Assembly: GCF_042686195.1 (NCBI RefSeq) | Contig: NZ_JBHUOQ010000001.1 | Location: 372,001 to 436,000, forward strand | Source of the DNA: Corticicoccus populi | GTDB taxonomy: Bacteria; Bacillota; Bacilli; Staphylococcales; Salinicoccaceae | DNA length: 64,000 nucleotides | Reading direction: 5' to 3' | Part shown: in pieces, positions 8,513 to 16,746 of the stretch | Layout of the letters: each line of letters starts with the position of its first letter | How positions within the stretch are numbered: position 1 is the first letter of the stretch | The notes under the pieces: model-generated | The model's input: the letters and a program-made list of their open reading frames with translations, nothing else | Told to the model about the DNA's origin: nothing | Database searches by the model: none | Program-made: the position numbers and the translations under genes

Positions 8513-8908
8513 ATGGCTAAGAATGAAGTAACAGGCTTTGAAGATGTAATGAAAAATATTGAGAAGTTGGGTGATGCGATTGAAAAGCAGTCTAATGCAG
8601 CTATCAGACATGCAGCAAAAGAGGTAGTAGCACCTGAACTGAAGAAGAATACTCCAAAGTTGCCTTACATGAAGAAGCATCACATGCAAGATAATATATC
8701 AGTCTCTAATATACGAACGAATAAAGAAACATTTGAAAAGTATATCGTGGTTGCATATAAAAAACCAGTTAAACACCGTGTTCATTTTGTCGAGATGGGG
8801 ACACTTCGACAGCGACCACAACTCTTCATCACTCGGACAACTAACGATACGAAAAACGGAGTAAACAGAGCAATATTAACTCATCTCAGAAAGGCGTTGA
8901 AATTATGA
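8513..8908 (+). CDS. HK97 gp10-like tail/head connector protein
   Basis: The 131-residue product matches the gp10-like family: a helical N-terminus (EDVMKNIEKLGDAIEKQ), a basic middle with PKLPYMKKHH, and the conserved HFVEMGT...QRPQLF signature near residues 92-108. These proteins help join or terminate the tail. The ATG at 8513 follows the stop of the adaptor gene directly, and the gene overlaps the next one by four bases. Confidence 0.85.
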   Translation: MAKNEVTGFEDVMKNIEKLGDAIEKQSNAAIRHAAKEVVAPELKKNTPKLPYMKKHHMQDNISVSNIRTNKETFEKYIVVAYKKPVKHRVHFVEMGTLRQRPQLFITRTTNDTKNGVNRAILTHLRKALKL

Positions 8909-9297
8909 CTGTAGAAGTATACACAGAGGATTGGTTAGAAATATTAAGAACTAATCTAGTTGAAAATTTAACAGAACTAGTTGATGAAAACAGAATATAT
9001 AAATTCAGCGTTCCAGATGAGCTTTCAGATGAGCAATTATCTCCTTGTATTCGTATTAACTTAGCTGATTTCAGTCCAAATAATTGGGCGGGTAATGAAG
9101 TAATTGGTTATCATGTGGAATTTCTCATAGATATTTGGCATGAGAATCACACTAAAGTATTTATAATCGGTCAACATGTTCAACAGATATTGAGAGAAAT
9201 GAGCTTCAGACAGAGTAGTCCTACTTTTGATGAGGATGAAGATACAAAAATGTACAGGGATTCAAGGATGTATGAAGGAAATATATTAATCAAATAA
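8905..9297 (+). CDS. Tail terminator / DUF806-like tail component
   Basis: The 130-residue product begins with ATG overlapping the previous stop (ATGA). Its pattern of an N-terminal helix, SPCIRINL and a VEFLIDIWHEN strand, with helix IGQHVQQILREM, fits the tail-terminator fold found at this place in siphoviruses (DUF806-like). It would cap the tail tube before head joining. The gene ends 40 bases before the major tail gene. Confidence 0.72.
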   Translation: MTVEVYTEDWLEILRTNLVENLTELVDENRIYKFSVPDELSDEQLSPCIRINLADFSPNNWAGNEVIGYHVEFLIDIWHENHTKVFIIGQHVQQILREMSFRQSSPTFDEDEDTKMYRDSRMYEGNILIK

Positions 9298-9337
9298 ACA
9301 AACTAAATAATTTTAAATTTAAAGGAGAAATACAATA

Positions 9338-9928
9338 ATGGCACAAACAAAAAATGATTATCAAGCTATCACAGGCTTACGCAGAGCGTACATAGCGGTA
9401 ATGAAAGAGGATACTCAAGAAGCAGTATCTTATGATACAGTTCACGAAATTGACAGTGTAAAAACTTTCGGTGTATCACCCGAATCCAGCTTAAACAAAG
9501 CATATGCAGGTAACAGACAAGTTCAAGTCGCTCAATCAAATTCAGGTGCTACATTTAACATGACATTCCATTCACTTCCTGATGCAATTAGAGAAGCGAT
9601 TCAAGGAGAAACTAGAGGAGAGGATGGGATTACCCGTTCCAACTCTGAAAGTGTATCACCTTATTTAGGAATCATTGCAGAATTTACTAAAGAAGACGGT
9701 TCAAGCCGTTTCGTAGGATTAACTAAAGCAATCCTAACACCTGCATCTGAAGAAGCTCAGACTAAAGAAGATTCAGTTGAATTTGGTGAAATCGCACTCG
9801 AAGGTGAAGCATCTGACCGCCTATTTGACGGAGAGCGTAAATTAACTAAGAACTCTAAGGATGAAGATTTTGACTTCTCTGTATTAAGTAACTTAGTATT
9901 CCTGAACGACACTAAAGCACAAGGATAA
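9338..9928 (+). CDS. Major tail protein, phi13 family
   Basis: The 196-residue product forms the stacked hexamer rings of the tail tube. It resembles the phage major tail proteins of the phi13 type: ITGLRRAYIAV near the start, SVKTFGVSPES, and a beta-rich core. It has its own strong site (AAAGGAG, ~9321-9327) and is followed by a terminator-like hairpin. Both fit a protein needed in high amounts. Confidence 0.88.
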   Translation: MAQTKNDYQAITGLRRAYIAVMKEDTQEAVSYDTVHEIDSVKTFGVSPESSLNKAYAGNRQVQVAQSNSGATFNMTFHSLPDAIREAIQGETRGEDGITRSNSESVSPYLGIIAEFTKEDGSSRFVGLTKAILTPASEEAQTKEDSVEFGEIALEGEASDRLFDGERKLTKNSKDEDFDFSVLSNLVFLNDTKAQG

Positions 9929-9936
9929 ACACTTCA

Positions 9937-9972
9937 AGTAAGCATGTCGAATGATGTGCTTACTATTTTTAT
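9937..9972 (+). terminator. Rho-independent terminator-like hairpin after major tail gene
   Basis: AGTAAGCA (9937-9944) pairs with TGCTTACT (9957-9964), followed by ATTTTTATTT. The 100 bases after it up to the next gene are AT-rich and hold nothing else I can support. Confidence 0.7.
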
Positions 9973-10078
9973 TTATTATATCGAATGATTCAGTAACTAT
10001 TTAAACTAACTATTAAACTATTTTAAGCAACACATTGAGCAACACAATTAAACGAAACTTAAAGGAGAAATATATATA

Positions 10079-10414
10079 ATGGCAAAAACTACACATAGAA
10101 AAATTACATTACTAATTGATGGAGAAGAGAAAACATTTTACTCTAAATTCGCATCAGCACGAAATGTATTCAAAGCACAAGATTTATTCAAAAAAATGGA
10201 AACTAATGAAGATGAGCAAGAAGCGATTATGGAAGTATTAAACTTCTTAGCTAAAGACATCTACCATGATGAATTTACAGCGGATGATGTACTAGACGGC
10301 ACTGACTCAGCAGAGTTCATGACTATGGTGCAAGACCAGTTAATTGCTGTAATGACAAAAGATGTAAAGGAAACTAAAGATTTTTTGATTCAGCAGCAAG
10401 CGAAGAAGAAATAA
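10079..10414 (+). CDS. Tail assembly chaperone, short form (gpG-like)
   Basis: The 111-residue product is the first of the paired tail assembly chaperones that coat the tape measure protein before tube assembly. It starts at ATG 10079 after AAAGGAG. Its last codons run through a T TTT TTG slippery site, so part of the ribosomes should shift to the -1 frame and make the long form. Position between major tail and tape measure genes is diagnostic. Confidence 0.88.
   Translation: MAKTTHRKITLLIDGEEKTFYSKFASARNVFKAQDLFKKMETNEDEQEAIMEVLNFLAKDIYHDEFTADDVLDGTDSAEFMTMVQDQLIAVMTKDVKETKDFLIQQQAKKK
10381..10387 (+). promoter_or_regulatory. Programmed -1 frameshift slippery heptamer
   Basis: The heptamer is T TTT TTG in the zero frame of the chaperone gene, a canonical X XXY YYZ site. 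It sits 27 bases before the zero-frame stop, and the -1 frame is open across it to 10635. Confidence 0.88.
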
Positions 10415-10635
10415 ATGAAGAAGACTTCACAATAGAAAAACAAAGAGAATATCTTCAGGACTTCATTGAGATGCAGATGAGTCGTGAAGACGGAAGACAC
10501 ATGAGCTATAACGAACTCATGGAATGCGATATATTCGGATTACTGGAGACAGAGATGCGGATATATTACAAAAATAAAGAAAAAGATAAAAAGAAAAATC
10601 AGGTTGATATAGATTCAGCGATTGATTTTATTTAA
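10387..10635 (+). CDS. Tail assembly chaperone, -1 frame extension (gpGT-like fusion)
   Basis: After slippage at 10381-10387, reading continues in the -1 frame at GAT TCA GCA (10387 onward) for 82 codons to TAA at 10633-10635. The fusion is 185 residues: 103 from the short form plus 82 acidic and lysine-rich ones. This frame has no good start or ribosome-binding site of its own, as expected for a frameshift extension. The G/GT arrangement is conserved in long-tailed phages, where both forms are needed in a set ratio. Confidence 0.85.
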   Translation, partial: DSAASEEEINEEDFTIEKQREYLQDFIEMQMSREDGRHMSYNELMECDIFGLLETEMRIYYKNKEKDKKKNQVDIDSAIDFI

Positions 10636-10651
10636 CAGTTTTTAATGCCTT

Positions 10652-10684
10652 ACAAACTTATCCCAGTTTGTTGGGCTTTTTTTT
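10652..10684 (+). terminator. Terminator between tail chaperones and tape measure gene
   Basis: ACAAACT (10652-10658) pairs with AGTTTGT (10665-10671), or alternatively CCCA with TGGG (10662-10675), followed by eight T. It lies in the 100-base gap before the tape measure gene. Confidence 0.75.
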
Positions 10685-10738
10685 ATGCCTAATTTTAAAC
10701 ATTCGATAAATAAGTAAAGATAGAAAGAAGTGAATAAT

Positions 10739-13700
10739 GTGACACAAAGTTTGGGAAAGATGTCAATTGCAGTTGGGCTTAATCTCAGCGACTTAGGTAG
10801 TTCATCTAAAGTTTTAAAACAACAGATGAGACAAGTGAACAGTGAGATGAAAGTTAATGCTTCAGCATTGAAAAACTCAAGTAGCGAAGCTGATAAACTC
10901 GGTTCAACGTTAAAAGGACTGGAGAAGAAGCAAAAAGTACAAGAAGCTCTAGTTGATTCAGCGGCAGACGCTTACGAAAAAATGGTTGAAAAACATGGTG
11001 AAGCATCAGACGAAGCACGAACATATGCGACTCGACTTAACGAAGAGAAAGCAAAATTAAACGATGTTAAAAATGCAATCGAAAATACTAAAGGTGAACT
11101 TGACGATTACACCAAAAAGACAGCAGAAGCAGAAGAGCAACAAAGACAATTAAATGAAGAATTAGAAAGACAACGAAAAATAGCCGATTCACCATGGACT
11201 AAATTGTCTCAAGGAATGGAAACATACGGTAATAAATTAGTTAGTGTCGGCACAGGTATGAAAGACTTTGGTGGACTGTTAACTAAGTCAATTACACTTC
11301 CAGCAATTGGTGCAGTTACCGCAATCGGTGGTATTACAGCGGCATTCGGTTGGAAAAGGTTAGTAGCAATCGACTCAGCTAGAGCACAATTACAAGGATT
11401 AGGTTACGATGCCGAAGGCGTAGACAGGATATCATCTCAAGTTTCGGATGCGATTCAAGGCACTATTACAACTATGGCTGAGGGTACAAGTATCGCAGCA
11501 GGTGCACTAGCCGCAGGCGTTGAAGAGGGTGCAGAGTTAGAAGAATACATAAAAAGAGTAGGTAACGCTGCCGTTGGTGCCAATCGACCAGTTGCAGATA
11601 TGGCTCAAATATTCAACCGTGTTCAAGGTGGCGGAAGAATGATGACTATGGAGCTAAATATGATAGAGGACGGAATGCCCGGATTTGCTCAAGCGATGGC
11701 TAAGCATTTGGGAATTGGACTCGAAGAATTCAGGAAAATGGTATCAGAAGGAAAGGTGTCCTCTGAAGACTTTATGACAGTAATGGACGACTTCGCAGGT
11801 GGAATGGCTGAAGCTTATGCCGGTACTTGGGAAGGTATGGTAGCTAATACGAAGTCTAACATTGGAATTATTGGACAAAACTTACTATCTGGTGTATTTG
11901 AGCAATCCAAAGAATCAATCGGTCAATTCCTCGAATTATTACGCTCAGATGATTTGAAAAATTGGGCTTCTGAAGCAGGTGAAAAATTAGGTACAGCATT
12001 CACTCAAATTGTTGAAAAAGTTAAAGGTGCAGTGGAGTGGTTCACTAAACTAGAAACTGAAACTCAAAAATTATATGGAATATTTACATTAGCAGCAGTC
12101 GCAGCAGGACCTTTAATCACAGTGTTTGGAACGATATTAATATTTATCGGTCAAGTGATGAAAACATTATCTCCTTTGTTTGCGTTAATCGGTAAAGCAG
12201 GTGGATTATTCAAAATACTGGGTACAGCAGTAGGTTTACTATTTACACCAGTTGGATTAATAGTAGGCGCAATCGCAGGACTAGCGGCAGGCTTTATTAT
12301 AGCATACAACAACTCTGACACCTTCAGGCAAGGCGTTCACAATGTAATCGAACGAGTTAGAGAAGGCTGGGAATACATAAAAGAATTCGGTTCAGGTATC
12401 AAAGATTTATTCACAGGTTCTGAAGAAAATGGAATGAAAATATTATCCGCTTTGGGAGTAACAGATGATAATATTCAACGAATACTCGGATTAAGAGACA
12501 ATGTAATGTCTGTAAAAGACAAAATTATAGAATTAAAAGATAATATAGTTGCTCAAGTTCAACCTGCACTAGAAGGCGTAATGAGCTTTATTAGCGATAT
12601 TGGCACACGATTAAAAGAAATGTGGAATGAAAATGCTTCATCTATTATTCCGACAGTAACGAATATTGGAAATATAGTATCGACTGTATTTAATGCCATT
12701 CTTACAGTTATCAACTTTGTAATGCCTGCTGTATCCTTCATTATCAAAATGGTTTGGGAAAACATAAAAGGCGTTATAAATGGTGGATTAACTTTCATTG
12801 ATGGCTTAATTAAAGTGTTCACTGGAATTTTTACAGGTGATTTCTCTAAACTTTGGGAAGGCGTTAAAAACATATTTTTCGGCGGAATCCAATTTGTATG
12901 GAACTTATTCCAGCTCATGTTTTATGGAAGAATTATAAAAGGTGTAGGTACACTTGTCACTAGCTTCAGTGGATTAATACGTTCACTGTGGACGAATGTA
13001 GTTAAATTCTTTACGAGTATGTCAGATTCAGCAATATTGAGAGTCTATTATATGAGAGACTGGGTAGTTAAAACGATTAGAAGTCTTTATGAGACAGTCG
13101 TTCTCAGAATAATGTACATGAGAGACAGCGTTGTTAAAACAGTAACTTCAATGAGAGATAGATTCACCGATTTAGTTCGATATTTATACATTAGAGTGAG
13201 AGACATATTCTCAACTTTGAGAGCTAGAGTAGTCGATATTGTAACAAATTTAAGAACTAGAGTGACTGATTTAATATCAAATTTAAGAACTAGATTTACT
13301 GAAATAGTCACGAATTTATTCAATCGAGTAAGAGACACATTTACAAGATTAAGGGATAGAGCTTCCGATATCATGCTTGCGATGAGAATGCGAATTGCTG
13401 ATACTATTAGCCGTCTAAGAGATGCGGTAGTCAATCGAGTCACAAATTTACGAGATAGAGCAGTCGCAGGTTTTAATCGTCTGAAAGATAGAGCTAGTAA
13501 AATGGTTAAAGACCTAAAAGATAAAGTTTCTAAATATTTTGATGATATGGTCGAAGGCGCAAAGGCGCTACCTGGTAAACTTGGAGACGGAATAAAGAAC
13601 TTTGCATACAAAGCAATCAACGGCGCTATAACGATGGGTAATTCTATGATTGACAAAGTGGCTAATGTCGTAAATAAAATAATTGATGGTATTAATTCAG

Positions 13701-15172
13701 TCACATCTAAACTAGGAATTAAAGACAACATTAGCCATTGGAATCCAACCAAAATTAGTACAGTTGGTTCAGGAGGAGGAAGAGCTAGAGGTGCGGCAGG
13801 AGCTGCCACTGCACGATTCTCGACAGGTACGAATCCTAACGAACAATTTATTAAAAACGGAGCAATTGCTCAAAATATGTTTGGTATGGTTGGAGATAAG
13901 GGTGATGGTAACGGCTCTGGAACAAGAGAAATTGTTCAATACCCGAATGGTCAAGCTGGATTATTTGATAATAATACTGAGTTATTCCTTCCTAAGGGAA
14001 CTATCATATACAACAACAAACAGACTGAGCAAATTTTAAATAGTATGCCTCAATTCTCAACAGGTACCAATGCTGGAAGTGGAACAGATATTAAGAGACC
14101 ATCTCAAACAAGAGGTGCTAAGAAATCAGGATGGGGAACATTCAAAGATTTACTCTCAAATACATGGGATTACATCAAGAACCCTAAGAAAGCACTGGAA
14201 GCGATTGTAGCTAATGTAGCTCCATCTTGGGGTAAAATGTCAGGCTTTGCTCTAAATATGGCTAAAGGTGGATTTAACACTATTAAAGATAGTGCGCTTA
14301 ATTTCATCACCAAAATATTCAAAGACAATGAAGGTGGAGAAGTAAATGGTGGAAGTATCCTCAATAGAGCGATTACAGCCCGATTTGGTACATACCCTCC
14401 TGCAATTGCTAGACAATTGGGCGTTTCCCGTCATTATGGTTTAGATACTGCACACAAATATGAGAAATTAACTTCTCCTGTCTCAGGCAAAGTCACTAGA
14501 GTTTGGCACGATAAATTCGGTGGTAATGCAATTCAGATTAAAGCTGGAGACTTGAACTGGTGGTTCATGCATATGCAATCAATTGCTAGGAAAGTTGGGG
14601 ATGCTGTTAAAGCAGGTAAAACTAACTTAGGTGTCACAGGCAACACTGGATTACGCACAACAGGTTACCATCTTCATTCTCAAGCTATGAAAGGCGGAAT
14701 TGGTAATGCTTATGCAATCGACCCTTTACCATTGCTTAGAAAAGCTCAAAAGTTCGCAACAGGTGGGCTAGTAGGAAACGGATTCTATCATCTCGGTGAA
14801 GAAGGATATAAAGAGTTTATCATTTCTACAGACCCTAAAAGAAGAGCAGATTCAGAGAAACTATTAGCATTAGCTAGTAAGACAATCCAGAAGAACAATG
14901 GCAATTTGAGACCGAATCAGCTACCAAATATATCAGGTGGAAGTAATAACAATCAAACTAAGCATGAAGTTAAAGAATTGAAATCTATGGTTGAAGAGCT
15001 AATGGAGAGTAATAAGAATCAGAACAAAATGATTGAACTACTGACTCAGTTAGTCAACAAGCCTGATATGGTAGCAGTGTATAATGAGAATCAACTTGCT
15101 AGAGACTTGCAACCAGCGATGAGCAAAAGAATGAATATAACAAGTGATAGAAACGCTAGATTTAATGTCTAG
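10739..15172 (+). CDS. Tape measure protein with C-terminal M23 peptidase domain
   Basis: This 1477-residue protein sets tail length. The N-terminus (~20-140) is coiled coil. The TMP core (~200-400) holds GVEEGAEL and the MNMIEDGMPGFAQAM-like region. Hydrophobic helices follow (~450-525 and ~640-760). Residues ~772-936 are fifteen exact 11-residue repeats. A lysostaphin-like M23 domain lies near 1230-1330 with HYGLD and HLH zinc ligands; it probably cuts peptidoglycan during DNA entry. A coiled coil (~1400-1460) ends the protein. I chose GTG 10739, because AGAAAGAAGTGA lies at the right distance; GTG 10730 is also in frame but inside that site. Confidence 0.95.
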   Translation: MTQSLGKMSIAVGLNLSDLGSSSKVLKQQMRQVNSEMKVNASALKNSSSEADKLGSTLKGLEKKQKVQEALVDSAADAYEKMVEKHGEASDEARTYATRLNEEKAKLNDVKNAIENTKGELDDYTKKTAEAEEQQRQLNEELERQRKIADSPWTKLSQGMETYGNKLVSVGTGMKDFGGLLTKSITLPAIGAVTAIGGITAAFGWKRLVAIDSARAQLQGLGYDAEGVDRISSQVSDAIQGTITTMAEGTSIAAGALAAGVEEGAELEEYIKRVGNAAVGANRPVADMAQIFNRVQGGGRMMTMELNMIEDGMPGFAQAMAKHLGIGLEEFRKMVSEGKVSSEDFMTVMDDFAGGMAEAYAGTWEGMVANTKSNIGIIGQNLLSGVFEQSKESIGQFLELLRSDDLKNWASEAGEKLGTAFTQIVEKVKGAVEWFTKLETETQKLYGIFTLAAVAAGPLITVFGTILIFIGQVMKTLSPLFALIGKAGGLFKILGTAVGLLFTPVGLIVGAIAGLAAGFIIAYNNSDTFRQGVHNVIERVREGWEYIKEFGSGIKDLFTGSEENGMKILSALGVTDDNIQRILGLRDNVMSVKDKIIELKDNIVAQVQPALEGVMSFISDIGTRLKEMWNENASSIIPTVTNIGNIVSTVFNAILTVINFVMPAVSFIIKMVWENIKGVINGGLTFIDGLIKVFTGIFTGDFSKLWEGVKNIFFGGIQFVWNLFQLMFYGRIIKGVGTLVTSFSGLIRSLWTNVVKFFTSMSDSAILRVYYMRDWVVKTIRSLYETVVLRIMYMRDSVVKTVTSMRDRFTDLVRYLYIRVRDIFSTLRARVVDIVTNLRTRVTDLISNLRTRFTEIVTNLFNRVRDTFTRLRDRASDIMLAMRMRIADTISRLRDAVVNRVTNLRDRAVAGFNRLKDRASKMVKDLKDKVSKYFDDMVEGAKALPGKLGDGIKNFAYKAINGAITMGNSMIDKVANVVNKIIDGINSVTSKLGIKDNISHWNPTKISTVGSGGGRARGAAGAATARFSTGTNPNEQFIKNGAIAQNMFGMVGDKGDGNGSGTREIVQYPNGQAGLFDNNTELFLPKGTIIYNNKQTEQILNSMPQFSTGTNAGSGTDIKRPSQTRGAKKSGWGTFKDLLSNTWDYIKNPKKALEAIVANVAPSWGKMSGFALNMAKGGFNTIKDSALNFITKIFKDNEGGEVNGGSILNRAITARFGTYPPAIARQLGVSRHYGLDTAHKYEKLTSPVSGKVTRVWHDKFGGNAIQIKAGDLNWWFMHMQSIARKVGDAVKAGKTNLGVTGNTGLRTTGYHLHSQAMKGGIGNAYAIDPLPLLRKAQKFATGGLVGNGFYHLGEEGYKEFIISTDPKRRADSEKLLALASKTIQKNNGNLRPNQLPNISGGSNNNQTKHEVKELKSMVEELMESNKNQNKMIELLTQLVNKPDMVAVYNENQLARDLQPAMSKRMNITSDRNARFNV
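13052..13546 (+). repeat. 15 x 33-bp hendecad repeat inside the tape measure gene
   Basis: The 495 bases encode fifteen consecutive 11-residue units of the pattern (L/M)RxRVxDxhxN, for example LRTRVTDLISN, LRTRFTEIVTN and LRDRASDIMLA. No unit is longer or shorter. Eleven-residue periodicity forms a regular long helix, and arginine recurs at position 2 and 4. Units are diverged at the DNA level, so this is an old array. Confidence 0.9.
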
Positions 15173-15183
15173 TGTTTCTTTTT
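15151..15183 (+). terminator. Terminator overlapping the 3' end of the tape measure gene
   Basis: AAACGCTAGA (15151-15160) pairs with TCTAGTGTTT (15168-15177), with one G-T pair, followed by CTTTTTATT. The tape measure stop codon lies inside the hairpin. Confidence 0.7.
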
Positions 15184-15204
15184 ATTATAGAAGGAAGTGA
15201 AAAA

Positions 15205-16725
15205 ATGCAATTTCAAATAGCTAAAGAGCTAGACAGAAATGTCACTGAAAGATGGAGGAAATTAACTAATTTATATATTGAGAATTCGTTTGAGATTCCA
15301 TCATTAAATACAGAGATAGAAACAAGAGAAATACAAGGTAGAAATGGATTCATACTCGGGGAATCAAAAGTAAATGGATATAACTTTAGTATTCCTTTCG
15401 TCTATGTGAATCATGAGAACGAACCCTATCAGGATATTGTAAATAAACTAGTTGAACATTTTACGATTGGTGAAGAAGTCAGATTGAGATTTGATAATGA
15501 GTACTGGTACTGGTTAGTCAGATTTCATGGCACGATTCAATTTAAACAGCGTACACAAGGTTATGTAGAATTTGAACTTAACTGCTTGATTACAGACCCG
15601 TTTAAACATTCCAACGAACTATTTAACACTATATCAGAAGCTGACCATCTTACCATCTACAATCAAGGTACAGCGCCTACTTATCCAGTCTTCACTGCAA
15701 CCGCAAAGAAGAATGCCACTATGCTGATGATATCTAAAGCAGATGAAGATTACTTCATGATTGGCGAATCAGAGGATACTGAGAAGGCTACAAAGGATTT
15801 AACACCTTATAAATTTAATGACGAGTTCAACAATGGCACATTCAGAGGTTGGAATTATACAGCAAATGGATGGGACTATGGAACAGCTTTAGATGGTGGA
15901 GATGCTTCAGGGGGACGATTTAGTTTTAATCCGAATTCCATCTATGTCTCAAATTGGGGAGAAGCCCCTAAGACAAATTGGCATGGTGCAAGTATTCAAA
16001 AAGGTATCGGAGAGTCATTACAGGACTTCAGTATGCGATTCAAGATTCAGGTAAGAGGGAAACAACATGGTGCAGGTAAAACATTCACATATTTGTATGA
16101 TGAACAGAATAGATTAGTATTCAGTGTCGGTTACGCAGATACAGCGACTTCATCAAACATGGGTGCTGTAGTCGTAAATGCATATAATCGATTTGGTGAT
16201 TCCAAACGAATCTTCACAAGGCATATGGCAGGCAGCGATAAACGTTTAGACAGATTAGCTGTATTTATGCACCTAGAACGAAAAGGTAAAAGAATCAAAA
16301 TAACGACATACAATTATGATGACCTAGATAGTCGAAACACAAAAAGGAGAACAGTTGTCAGAAATAGAGTAACCAAAACATATAACGATACTCAAGAAGC
16401 TTATCAGTCCAAAGTAAGAGTGATGCACATCTATCAAGCGAAAAATAAAAATAGAGAAGACTTCCAAAGACAATTGATATTAGGTATATCTATTCAGCAG
16501 TTACTACCTGCTAACAGTAATGACACACCTTACATCATTAAAAAAGGTGATGAAATAGTGATAGATAATCATAATAATTACATTTCAATAAATGAAGAGC
16601 CTATGACTCATTTAAAAGACTTTGGAAGTAACTATTACAGTATCGACCCGAATTTAACAGAAATATTTATCCTCCCCGAAAATTCATTTGAAATACAATG
16701 CGAATGGAGGAATAGATTTTATTAA
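15205..16725 (+). CDS. Distal tail protein (Dit)
   Basis: The 506-residue product forms the hub ring at the tail tip. The first ~150 residues match the siphovirus Dit N-domain: IETREIQGRNG, a hydrophobic strand, then the EYWYWLVRFHGTIQF and GYVEFELNCLITDPF elements. The middle (~200-400) looks like an inserted beta-sandwich with many Trp and Gly, perhaps carbohydrate-binding, as in large evolved Dits. The ATG at 15205 is chosen for AAGGAAGTGA just before it; GTG 15172 is in frame but inside the previous terminator. Confidence 0.85.
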   Translation: MQFQIAKELDRNVTERWRKLTNLYIENSFEIPSLNTEIETREIQGRNGFILGESKVNGYNFSIPFVYVNHENEPYQDIVNKLVEHFTIGEEVRLRFDNEYWYWLVRFHGTIQFKQRTQGYVEFELNCLITDPFKHSNELFNTISEADHLTIYNQGTAPTYPVFTATAKKNATMLMISKADEDYFMIGESEDTEKATKDLTPYKFNDEFNNGTFRGWNYTANGWDYGTALDGGDASGGRFSFNPNSIYVSNWGEAPKTNWHGASIQKGIGESLQDFSMRFKIQVRGKQHGAGKTFTYLYDEQNRLVFSVGYADTATSSNMGAVVVNAYNRFGDSKRIFTRHMAGSDKRLDRLAVFMHLERKGKRIKITTYNYDDLDSRNTKRRTVVRNRVTKTYNDTQEAYQSKVRVMHIYQAKNKNREDFQRQLILGISIQQLLPANSNDTPYIIKKGDEIVIDNHNNYISINEEPMTHLKDFGSNYYSIDPNLTEIFILPENSFEIQCEWRNRFY

Positions 16726-16746
16726 AAACAGAAAAGAGTGAATGAA

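Noticed and set aside
13087..13809. Minus-strand 240-residue frame inside the tape measure gene
   Set aside because: It mirrors the repeat array; the plus-strand frame is clearly the gene.
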